Source of the DNA: Tenacibaculum sp. 190524A02b
GTDB lineage: Bacteria; Bacteroidota; Bacteroidia; Flavobacteriales; Flavobacteriaceae
NCBI RefSeq assembly: GCF_964036645.1
Contig: NZ_OZ038525.1
Location: 2,626,501-2,690,500, forward strand
Reading direction: 5' to 3'
Length of the DNA: 64,000 nt
Of this stretch, positions 27,853 through 34,841 are shown piece by piece. How positions within the stretch are numbered: the stretch's first letter is position 1; each line of letters opens with the position of its first letter. Both the position numbers and the translations under genes were made by a program. The notes below the pieces were generated by a model. The model did no database searches. It worked only from the letters and a program-made list of their open reading frames with translations, and was not told the DNA's origin.

Positions 27853-30533
27853 AACATATAAAAAGAAACACCAAGGCCAAGATAAGACTTATTATAACCT
27901 TGGTGTTATTTTACACTACTTTCTATAATAGTGTTTTCTCACAAGTACCTAATACTATACAAAGAACCGATAGTTTACTAAATTCCTTAATAAAAAATAA
28001 AAGCTATGAAAAAGCAATAAATATTTCTCATGATTTATCTATAAAAAAATACAAACATAAGCAGCTATTTCAAGCTATTAAATACAGTTTGATAGAAAAA
28101 AAAGCTTATGAAGAGAGTAATATTATAAATAAACCGTTTATTAATTGTTTATATAACCTAGGTTTTTTTTACTACAAAAACGCTTCTTATAATAATGCTA
28201 TCAATTTTTACTCTAAAGTAATTAGTCTAAATATAGATAGTATTCAAACCGCAAAAGCGTATTGCGAAATAGGAAGAACATATAACAAAACAGGTGATTT
28301 TTTTAAATCTATTAACTATTATAAAAAAGGGATTGATTTATTAAAGAAACTAAATAAGAAAAAGATACTACTTAAAAAGTATTTAAACTACTCTATAGTT
28401 CATCTTAATGTAGGGTCTAAAAAATCGTTCATAGAACGCTTTAAAATCTTAAAAAAAGCCTCTTTATTAATCACCAAACAAACTCCTTACAAAGTAAAAC
28501 ACACACTTAATAATCAATATGCTAATTATTACAATAAGAAGGAGGGTTTTGATTATTATGAAGCTAAAAAATACTATTTAAAAAATATTGAACTAAACAA
28601 AAAACATAAAGATACTCTTCTTTTAGCTGAAACCTACAACAACTTATCTGACCTTTATATAAAGCAACAAAATGATAGTGCTCGTTTTTTTATTAATCAA
28701 GGGTTATTACTTGTTAAAAAAGGTATTTCTAAAGCTAGACTTCACGACAATTACAGTCAGTTTTATTTAATAAAAAACAACCTTAACAAAGCGTTAGAAC
28801 ATATTGATTTATCCATTAAAGAAAATCTTAAAACAACCCCCAACTATCAAAACGAAATAAATAGAACTAGTTTATTTAAAAATCCTTTCAAATATCACCT
28901 ACTCCATTGCTTTAACAAAAAAACTGAAATTTTAATTAAACTATTCCAAAATAGCAAAGAACCTTCTTTTTTAGAATTAGCATTAAATTCAGTTAAAAAC
29001 GCCACAAAACTTATAGGTATTTTACAACAAAGCAGTACTGAATCTAAAACTAAGCTACATTGGAGAACCCATGCTTTCGAAACCTTTTCTAATGGAAGCT
29101 ATATAGCCAAACTGTTACATAACGACTCGATGCTTTTTTATTTCATGGAAAAGAGCAAAGCACTCTCTTTAACTGAAAGTATTGTATACAATACGCAACT
29201 TTCATTTTTACCAACTCATGTAAAAGAAAGAGAAAATAATTTAATGAAAACTATTTATGCTCATGAAGACGCCTTAGATAATCTTAAAAACAACTCTAAA
29301 AAGAAAACAATTCAAAATGCTCTTTTTTCTGCCAAACTGGAATACGACAAGTATATTGATTCCATTAAACCTTTATTTAATGATTATTTTAAAAATAAAG
29401 TTAATATACAGCTAACCTCCTTAAAAGAAGCACAGCTAAATATACCTAACCATAAATCAGCTATTATTTCATATACTTGGAATGAAATTTACAATAAAAT
29501 ACTAGGTATTGTAATTTTAAAAAACAAAACTTATTCTTTTAAAATAGATTCAGCACTAACTACAGGTCATAAAATAGAAAAATACAAAAAGCTTATCTCC
29601 TCTCCTTTTATTAAAAAAAGAGATTTAAAAAGCTTTCAAAAAACATCATTTAATCTTTACCAAACCCTTTTTCCCTCTGAAAAAATTAGACAGCTAGTCC
29701 TCAATAAAAATCTATTAATTGTCACTGATGGAAAATTACACGATATGCCATTTGAAGCATTAATCACTAAAGAAAACACAAACAACTACCTAATTAACAC
29801 TAATAATACTAGTTACACTTACTCCATGTCTTTTTTAAAGTATAATAATATAAAAAGGCGTAAACACACTAGTTCATTTATAGGTTTTGCTCCTGTAAAC
29901 TTTAATAATTCTGGTAATAGTTTGCAAAATTCCGAAAAAGAAATCCGTACAATCAAAGAAATTATTGGAGGGAAAGCTTTCAATAAAAAAAATGCTACCA
30001 AAGAAACTTTTTACTCAGAAACATCACAATCAAAAATAATTCACTTAGCTACACATGCCAATGCATCTAACAAACCTTGGATTGGTTTCTATAATGACAC
30101 TTTATTTCTTCACGAACTCTACACTCATAAAATCAATGCCAATTTAGTTACTTTAAGTGCTTGTGAAACCACTTTAGGAGAAACTATTGTGGGAGAAGGG
30201 GTTTTTAGCCTTGCTAGAGGCTTCTTTTTTTCTGGTGCAAAATCTGTCACATCCTCACTTTGGAAAGTTAATGACAAAGCTTCACAACAAATAATGGAAG
30301 AGTTTTATAGAAACTTAAAAAAAGGACAACATAAAAACACAGCTCTTACTAATGCTAAAAGAACTTATATAACTAATAATTCTCTTTCCGATTCTTCGCC
30401 TTATTATTGGGCTTCTTTCATATTAATTGGAGACTCAAACTCAATCGAGTTCTCTAATAAAAATTACATTCTTATTTACATTTTATTAGCTCTTTCTTGC
30501 TTTTTACTATTTTTTCTCAAAAAAAGAGGGTAA
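27828..30533 (+). CDS. Exported TPR-CHAT domain protein (caspase-like peptidase family)
   Basis: 901 aa. A signal-peptide-like N-terminus (LIITLVLFYTTFYNSVFSQ, about 20-38) is followed by TPR repeats (about 50-350), a linker helical region, and a C-terminal CHAT domain (about 640-865). The expected catalytic dyad is present: His743 in IHLATHA and Cys779 in LSACETTLGE, followed by the GEGVFSLARGFFFSGA motif. A final membrane helix (about 877-895) would anchor it with the peptidase outside the cytoplasm. CHAT proteins are caspase/separase relatives; the target is unknown. The start lies within the end of the lipoprotein gene. Its setting between sigma/anti-sigma genes and leader peptides makes a signalling or processing protease plausible. 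Confidence 0.85.
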   Translation: MLNKRSTIKHIKRNTKAKIRLIITLVLFYTTFYNSVFSQVPNTIQRTDSLLNSLIKNKSYEKAINISHDLSIKKYKHKQLFQAIKYSLIEKKAYEESNIINKPFINCLYNLGFFYYKNASYNNAINFYSKVISLNIDSIQTAKAYCEIGRTYNKTGDFFKSINYYKKGIDLLKKLNKKKILLKKYLNYSIVHLNVGSKKSFIERFKILKKASLLITKQTPYKVKHTLNNQYANYYNKKEGFDYYEAKKYYLKNIELNKKHKDTLLLAETYNNLSDLYIKQQNDSARFFINQGLLLVKKGISKARLHDNYSQFYLIKNNLNKALEHIDLSIKENLKTTPNYQNEINRTSLFKNPFKYHLLHCFNKKTEILIKLFQNSKEPSFLELALNSVKNATKLIGILQQSSTESKTKLHWRTHAFETFSNGSYIAKLLHNDSMLFYFMEKSKALSLTESIVYNTQLSFLPTHVKERENNLMKTIYAHEDALDNLKNNSKKKTIQNALFSAKLEYDKYIDSIKPLFNDYFKNKVNIQLTSLKEAQLNIPNHKSAIISYTWNEIYNKILGIVILKNKTYSFKIDSALTTGHKIEKYKKLISSPFIKKRDLKSFQKTSFNLYQTLFPSEKIRQLVLNKNLLIVTDGKLHDMPFEALITKENTNNYLINTNNTSYTYSMSFLKYNNIKRRKHTSSFIGFAPVNFNNSGNSLQNSEKEIRTIKEIIGGKAFNKKNATKETFYSETSQSKIIHLATHANASNKPWIGFYNDTLFLHELYTHKINANLVTLSACETTLGETIVGEGVFSLARGFFFSGAKSVTSSLWKVNDKASQQIMEEFYRNLKKGQHKNTALTNAKRTYITNNSLSDSSPYYWASFILIGDSNSIEFSNKNYILIYILLALSCFLLFFLKKRG

Positions 30534-30647
30534 CAACTTCCTTATTATTTAACATTAGATAAAACATTGTTCTTTACAACCTAATAAGTATACATAACTT
30601 ATTTAGTTGAACAATATTAATTGATAAATATTTAAAACTAAGTTATC

Positions 30648-30824
30648 ATGAAATCTAAAATTTTAAAAGTGGGAAAAAGCTTAAATAAGAAAGAATTAAA
30701 AAACATTAAAGGAGAGCTTGATAACAATTGCCCTCCTCAAACGCTTAATAATTGTTTTACTGGACCATTCCATTGTAATATTCATCAACTACCAATTTGC
30801 CCACCAATTAATAACGAAAATTAA
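30648..30824 (+). CDS. Double-glycine-type leader peptide 4 (58 aa)
   Basis: Below the usual ORF size limit. It begins MKSKILKVGKSLNKKELKNIKGE, the shared leader with Gly-Glu at the predicted cut, the least canonical of the eight. The core is Asn/Pro-rich with four evenly spaced cysteines (NNCPP, NNCFT, FHCNI, PICPP). It lies 114 nt after the CHAT gene and has no pseudoknot element before it; a 7-bp inverted repeat (AATAAGT/ACTTATT, 30583-30603) lies in that gap. RNA element copy B begins 4 nt after its stop. Confidence 0.72.
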   Translation: MKSKILKVGKSLNKKELKNIKGELDNNCPPQTLNNCFTGPFHCNIHQLPICPPINNEN

Positions 30825-30828
30825 CACA

Positions 30829-30863
30829 AGACATACAGCTTGAGTGTCTATAATAGTTCAAGT
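30829..30863 (+). ncRNA. Cis-regulatory RNA candidate, copy B: pseudoknot only
   Basis: Stem 1 is AGACAT (30829-30834) with GTGTCT (30844-30849). Stem 2 is GCTTGA (30838-30843) with TCAAGT (30858-30863), closed by a G-T wobble. Loop 1 is ACA and loop 3 is 8 nt. Unlike the other copies it has no TCGCG hairpin. It ends 29 nt before the ATG of peptide 5 and starts 4 nt after the stop of peptide 4. Confidence 0.65.
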
Positions 30864-30892
30864 AAACTTAACAACTAAATACACTATAAAAA

Positions 30893-31060
30893 ATGAAGAA
30901 ATCAATTTTAACCTTAGGAACCACCTTAAGTAAAGAGTCACAAAAGGTAATTAATGGCTCAGGAGCAGCTCCAGATTATGATTGTAGAATTGAATGTTAT
31001 CCTGATAACAAGAGACATATTTTAATAGCATGTGGATGCTATTTTAATGGACAAGTATAA
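30893..31060 (+). CDS. Double-glycine-type leader peptide 5 (55 aa)
   Basis: Not reported by length-limited ORF calling. The leader MKKSILTLGTTLSKESQKVINGS ends Gly-Ser. The core starts GAAPDYDCRIEC and ends ACGCYFNGQV. Its CX3C plus CXC layout (four cysteines) matches peptide 2, so the two are a subfamily. It is preceded by element copy B and followed by copy C. Confidence 0.75.
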   Translation: MKKSILTLGTTLSKESQKVINGSGAAPDYDCRIECYPDNKRHILIACGCYFNGQV

Positions 31061-31069
31061 TTAGAAACA

Positions 31070-31119
31070 ATCTTTCGCGAAGGTAGACACAAACCTTGAG
31101 TGTCTTTAAATGTTCAAGG
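31070..31119 (+). ncRNA. Cis-regulatory RNA candidate, copy C: TCGCG hairpin plus pseudoknot
   Basis: The hairpin ATCTT (31070-31074), loop TCGCG, AAGGT (31080-31084) abuts stem 1, AGACAC (31085-31090) with GTGTCT (31100-31105). Loop 1 is AAA. Stem 2 is CCTTGA (31094-31099) with TCAAGG (31114-31119); loop 3 is 8 nt. It ends 25 nt before the ATG of peptide 6. The C-G pair in stem 2 replaces the T-A pair of copy A, a compensatory change. Confidence 0.72.
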
Positions 31120-31144
31120 AGTTTTCACTAAAAACTCATTAAAA

Positions 31145-31372
31145 ATGAAAAGCAAAATTTTGAAACTAGGCAAAAGCTTAAATAAAAATCAACAAAAACT
31201 TATTAATGGAGGTAAGAGCCCAAATGACAAGTTAAACACTGATGGAGTTAACACCTCAACGCTTGGTTGCTCAGATGGTAGCACCCCACATTACACTTGT
31301 ATTAACAATACTATTGTAGGTTATTGTTTAAATGGACAAATTATACAAGGTCCAGGAGGACATTGTTTATAA
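31145..31372 (+). CDS. Double-glycine-leader peptide 6
   Basis: 75 aa from ATG 31145. An upstream in-frame ATG at 31100 would overlap the pseudoknot element and is rejected. The leader MKSKILKLGKSLNKNQQKLINGG has a true Gly-Gly end. The core is Asn/Thr/Gly-rich with four spaced cysteines (LGCSD, YTCIN, GYCLN, GHCL). It heads a pair with peptide 7, which starts 31 nt after its stop. Confidence 0.78.
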   Translation: MKSKILKLGKSLNKNQQKLINGGKSPNDKLNTDGVNTSTLGCSDGSTPHYTCINNTIVGYCLNGQIIQGPGGHCL

Positions 31373-31403
31373 TAATTTAATAATCATTAAAACATATAAA
31401 AAA

Positions 31404-31571
31404 ATGAAGAAATTAATTTCTACCTTAGGTAAAGTTTTAAATAAAGAAGAACAAAATAACGTTTTCGGAGGTTTTAATAACATAGCAGAATGTTATGATT
31501 ACTGCATCAGAAACTCAGCAGATAGAATGGAGTTAGGAGAATGTTTTGATCAATGTCAGATTATATTCTAA
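31404..31571 (+). CDS. Double-glycine-leader peptide 7 (twin CX3C core)
   Basis: 55 aa from ATG 31404. A longer frame open from 31332 overlaps peptide 6 and lacks the leader start. The leader MKKLISTLGKVLNKEEQNNVFGG ends Gly-Gly. The core has CYDYC and CFDQC separated by 12 residues, a twin CX3C pattern like peptide 1 and typical of alpha-hairpinin-like disulfide-stapled helix pairs. A strong terminator follows. Confidence 0.78.
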   Translation: MKKLISTLGKVLNKEEQNNVFGGFNNIAECYDYCIRNSADRMELGECFDQCQIIF

Positions 31572-31600
31572 AAGAGGTTAAAATAACTACAACCAATACA

Positions 31601-31630
31601 ATGACCAGATTTTTCTGGTCATTTCTTTTT
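31601..31630 (+). terminator. Terminator of the peptide 4-7 unit
   Basis: ATGACCAGA (31601-31609) pairs with TCTGGTCAT (31614-31622) around a T4 loop, followed by a T-rich tract. Confidence 0.85.
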
Positions 31631-31739
31631 ACAAAACACTTATAACTTATCAAAAAGCAAACTCAGCTAACTTAAAATTAGCTAAACACCACTTATTTAA
31701 CATTGAAAAACTTATAATTAAAGAAATATAAATTATTTT

Positions 31740-32125
31740 ATTTCCGTTGTTTATTTTTACTATACAGATCTTCTAAAGGAATTAATATTTTTTCACGTTC
31801 TTTCTGAGTTTGGTTACCAAGTGGATTCCATTATAGAACAACTTTAAATATGTATCCTTTATCCCCAAAGAGTTTACCTTATATATTATGAACTGTTTAA
31901 ATCTAAGCAGATTTTTATCACCTACACTACCTTTTTGTAGCCATCAAATCAATAATCCCTCCTTTTTATTGGTAATAGCATAAGCTTAAAACCATAAAAA
32001 GAATATTATCCTCTTTGAGCAATACCTTTAAAGGTTTTATCTTCTAAATTTCTTTCTTTATTACATATTTTTAAGTGGAGTAGAATCAATAAAACTAATT
32101 CCAGTACAATATGGTATTTATAGAA
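31740..32125 (-). pseudogene. Decayed IS982-family transposase remnant
   Basis: Read on the minus strand across several frames, fragments of an IS982-type DDE transposase are legible: TGISFIDSTPLK (around 32075-32110), then KGSVGDKNLLRFKQF, GKLFGDKGYIF and GIHLVTKLRKNVKK (around 31800-31950), interrupted by stops and frameshifts. No intact frame and no clear terminal inverted repeats remain. The 874-nt gap from 31572 to 32445 otherwise holds the terminator at 31601 and A+T-rich sequence, including a 16-codon micro-ORF at 32343 that I do not count as a gene. Confidence 0.7.
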
Positions 32126-32445
32126 ATAATGGAGAACATTATAATTGACATATGGTTTGGCTGTGAAACAACACAAAAGCAAAAAATAAATGATTCTAAA
32201 TTATACCTTATAAGGACAATAATCCAGCTATCCACCTCATTGCGTAACTATTAAAAATTAACTACATATTATTAAATATTAACCAATCCTTATTTATTTT
32301 ACGTTTTTAAAATTAAAAACAACTATTTTTAAACAAAAACTTATGATTAAAAAAAAGTCAAAAAACAGAGTATTACTTCTATTTCCTCCTTAAAATTATA
32401 ACATTTCCCATAAAGAATCTAAAACTAGACTAACATTAATAGATA

Positions 32446-33660
32446 TTGCTAACTATAAAAAATATTGTGACAAATTCAACAACCAACCTAGTATTAAAAC
32501 TACTTCAAAAGAATTCTATCCTGCTAAATGAAAAAGAATTTATTTTTCAAATTAAAAACCACTCATCTTACCCTAGTATTGATGCTATTACTAGTGTTTT
32601 AGATCATTTTAATATAGAAAATATAGCTGCTGAAGTACCTACCAACAAAGAAATATTAAAGCAACTACCTAATTACTTTATAGCAGAGCTTAAAAACTCT
32701 AGTGACGTAAAGGAATTTGTCTTGGTAGAAAAAGAAAAAACTAACTGTGTGTTATACTCCTCTGAAAACACAAAAAATACGCTTTCAGAAAATGATTTCT
32801 TAACCAAATTTACAGGTGTCATTATTGCTATTGAGGAATTAGAAAAAAGTGAACTTTCTTCTCAAAAAAATACTAGTACATTTCTTTTTAGCACTATATT
32901 AGTAGCTCTTCTATTTTTTATCCTTTATACAAGTACTTCTTCTTTTCAACTTATAGCAATACTAATCGCAATAGTTCTTACTATATTATTTATGTGGTTT
33001 TATATTAAACCTATAAAAATTGAAAACAAAAAACTAAAAAAGGAACAAGTAGTAAACTCTAAATTTAAACAGAACTTTACTGTTTTTAAAATGCTATTAA
33101 ACGAAACTCCTATAATAAAAACTTATATTAAAGGTAACAATGATATTATTTTAGGAAATCTAAATGCTAAAATTGAAATAACAGTAATTATTACACCGCT
33201 ATCCGAACAGTGTAGGTCTATTTCTAAACAGCTAAAAAAAATACTCAATTCATATGGCGAAAATATTAAAATAAGAGTTCGTTTTAACACAAACAATCAA
33301 AACCCTAAAGTTTTTAAAACATGTGTTAGTCTTTTAAATATTTTCAAAGAACAAGGGGAAAAAGTCTATTTACAAGCTTTACACGATTTATTTGATATTC
33401 CTACTCCACTTGAAAAATGGCTATTAAAATGGGAAAATCTTACTAATCAAACAGAACGAGAAAGCCAATTGAAAAAACAAAATTTATGGTGTCAAGAAAA
33501 CCTACTTAATTTTACCCCAGAATTTTTAATAGGCGGTCAGTTATACCCTAAAGAATATCATTTTGAGGATTTATTTCTTTTCATTGAAGAATTAAATGAA
33601 GAAAACCAAAATACTTCATCTCACCTAACTTATTTTGATGATAAAATCATTTTCAATTAA
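32446..33660 (+). CDS. C39-like/thioredoxin-like membrane protein that seems to have lost its VKOR core
   Basis: 404 aa. The N-terminal part (about 10-135; HSSYPSIDAITSVLDHFNIEN) matches the C39-like domain found in Bacteroidota C39-VKOR-thioredoxin fusions. Two hydrophobic segments follow (about 146-190). The C-terminal thioredoxin-like domain (about 225-385) reads PLSEQC where the active relatives have a CxxC. The four-helix VKOR core with its two cysteine pairs, expected between the hydrophobic segments, is absent, so the protein is more than 100 residues short of the form I know. There is no ATG at the start: TTG 32446 or GTG 32467 are the options. Intact relatives form disulfides in exported peptides. 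This one is probably degenerate or a chaperone-like survivor. Confidence 0.7.
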   Translation: MLTIKNIVTNSTTNLVLKLLQKNSILLNEKEFIFQIKNHSSYPSIDAITSVLDHFNIENIAAEVPTNKEILKQLPNYFIAELKNSSDVKEFVLVEKEKTNCVLYSSENTKNTLSENDFLTKFTGVIIAIEELEKSELSSQKNTSTFLFSTILVALLFFILYTSTSSFQLIAILIAIVLTILFMWFYIKPIKIENKKLKKEQVVNSKFKQNFTVFKMLLNETPIIKTYIKGNNDIILGNLNAKIEITVIITPLSEQCRSISKQLKKILNSYGENIKIRVRFNTNNQNPKVFKTCVSLLNIFKEQGEKVYLQALHDLFDIPTPLEKWLLKWENLTNQTERESQLKKQNLWCQENLLNFTPEFLIGGQLYPKEYHFEDLFLFIEELNEENQNTSSHLTYFDDKIIFN

Positions 33661-33673
33661 AAACAAATAAAAC

Positions 33674-33725
33674 ATTCTTTCGCGAGGAATAGACACAAAC
33701 CTTGAGTGTCTTTAACTGTTCAAGG
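33674..33725 (+). ncRNA. Cis-regulatory RNA candidate, copy D: TCGCG hairpin plus pseudoknot
   Basis: The hairpin ATTCTT (33674-33679), loop TCGCG, AGGAAT (33685-33690) abuts stem 1, AGACAC (33691-33696) with GTGTCT (33706-33711). Loop 1 is AAA. Stem 2 is CCTTGA (33700-33705) with TCAAGG (33720-33725); loop 3 is 8 nt. It ends 30 nt before the ATG of peptide 8. The hairpin stem differs in sequence from copies A and C but keeps pairing. Confidence 0.72.
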
Positions 33726-33755
33726 GGTTAGCCATCTTTATTAAATCATTTAAAA

Positions 33756-33992
33756 ATGAAAAAACAAATTTTAAAATTAGGAAAAGAATTAAAGAAACAA
33801 AGCCTAAAAACCATTAATGGAGGTCAAATGGTGTATTGTGTAAGTAACAAAACATGGTACAACATTGGAGTTCCTGGTCCTGGTTTACCTGAAGACTGCC
33901 ATACTCCACCAGGTGGAGAAGATACTTCAGATCCTTGTACTCCTGTATGGCAAGGTATACCTGGAGGTCCAGGTCAATGGGGATGTATATAG
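33756..33992 (+). CDS. Double-glycine-leader peptide 8 (Gly/Pro-rich core)
   Basis: 78 aa. The leader MKKQILKLGKELKKQSLKTINGG has a Gly-Gly end. The core is rich in Gly and Pro, with four cysteines (VYCVS, EDCHT, DPCTP, WGCI) and several Trp/Tyr residues, unlike the other cores. It is preceded by element copy D and the VKOR-less thioredoxin-like gene, and ended by a terminator at 34031. Function unknown. Confidence 0.78.
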   Translation: MKKQILKLGKELKKQSLKTINGGQMVYCVSNKTWYNIGVPGPGLPEDCHTPPGGEDTSDPCTPVWQGIPGGPGQWGCI

Positions 33993-34030
33993 AAAAACAA
34001 AAGTTTTTTATACTTAATACAAAACAATAT

Positions 34031-34056
34031 AGAGCAGGAACCATACCCTGCTCTTT
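34031..34056 (+). terminator. Terminator after peptide 8
   Basis: AGAGCAGG (34031-34038) pairs with CCTGCTCT (34047-34054) and is followed by a short T-run. It closes the accessory peptide locus. Confidence 0.75.
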
Positions 34057-34119
34057 AATATAAAAGTATTTCTATATACTAAAATAGTCCTTTATCAAAA
34101 AAACTAAAAAACAAATACT

Positions 34120-34707
34120 ATGAGCTTTTTAATACAAGAAAAAAAACACAACGCCATAGGAGGATGGCATTTTGAACCCGAAGCTTTTTCCGAAGAGGAA
34201 ATTGAAAAAATACACCAACTAGCTGACAAATTAGATTTTAAAAAAGCAGTATTAGCCTCTGGATCAAACAATAATGATGAATATAGAAAAAGTGAAGTAA
34301 AATGGCTAACTTCTCAAATGGAAGGAGCTTATTGGTTATACCAAAAGTTTGCAGAGATTTCTATAAAGGCCAATAACAAACTTTGGCAGTTTGATTTAAC
34401 AGGAATGCTTGAAAATATACAATATGGTATTTACCGTAGTGATGGAGGACATTACAACTGGCATATGGACGTTGGAGGAGGCTCTACTCATAAACGTAAA
34501 ATCAGTATTGTGCTCCAACTATCCGATCCAGAAGAATATGAAGGTGGTGAATTAGAAATGTTTGTTAGTAAAGACGTACAAAAAATCCCTAAAATCAAGG
34601 GCGCTGTATTATTATTTCCTTCATATTATATGCACAGAGTAACCCCTGTTACCAAAGGAGAAAGAAGATCTATAGTATTATGGGTTTCTGGCCCTCCATT
34701 AAGATAA
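34120..34707 (+). CDS. 2-oxoglutarate/Fe(II)-dependent oxygenase (prolyl-4-hydroxylase/PiuC-like)
   Basis: 195 aa, cytoplasmic. The iron triad is His115-x-Asp117 (YNWHMDVG) and His172 (YYMHRV), with Arg182 or Arg183 (GERRSIVLW) as the 2-oxoglutarate-binding residue. The double-stranded beta-helix between them is intact. Family members hydroxylate amino acids or peptides; the substrate here is unknown. It is the first gene after the peptide locus. A role in modifying those peptides is conceivable but unsupported, and a terminator separates the two. Confidence 0.85.
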   Translation: MSFLIQEKKHNAIGGWHFEPEAFSEEEIEKIHQLADKLDFKKAVLASGSNNNDEYRKSEVKWLTSQMEGAYWLYQKFAEISIKANNKLWQFDLTGMLENIQYGIYRSDGGHYNWHMDVGGGSTHKRKISIVLQLSDPEEYEGGELEMFVSKDVQKIPKIKGAVLLFPSYYMHRVTPVTKGERRSIVLWVSGPPLR

Positions 34708-34841
34708 AAAACAATTATTTTTTACTATTGAATCGTTAAATTTTAGCTTAAATTCATTTTTAAATGCCAAAAAACACTAAATTAGCAGGCTTGCTAAAAA
34801 ACTAGCTTTAGCCATACAATTGTTAAATACATTAAAAAAAT

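Noticed and set aside
32343..32393. 16-codon micro-ORF before the thioredoxin-like gene
   Set aside because: No leader motif, no similarity to the other peptides and no sign of selection; it could be chance in A-rich sequence or a relic.
24826..33725. The repeated element as a MITE or mobile repeat rather than RNA
   Set aside because: No terminal inverted repeats or target duplications are seen; copies have fixed orientation and distance to start codons and keep pairing through compensatory changes. It is kept only as an alternative.
30829..33725. CRISPR-like array because of repeated units
   Set aside because: The units are about 0.3-6 kb apart with genes between, no regular spacers and no cas genes.
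34120..34707. The 2OG oxygenase as a tailoring enzyme of the peptide locus
   Set aside because: A terminator separates it from peptide 8, it lacks the pseudoknot element, and similar stand-alone oxygenases are common; no sequence evidence ties it to the peptides.
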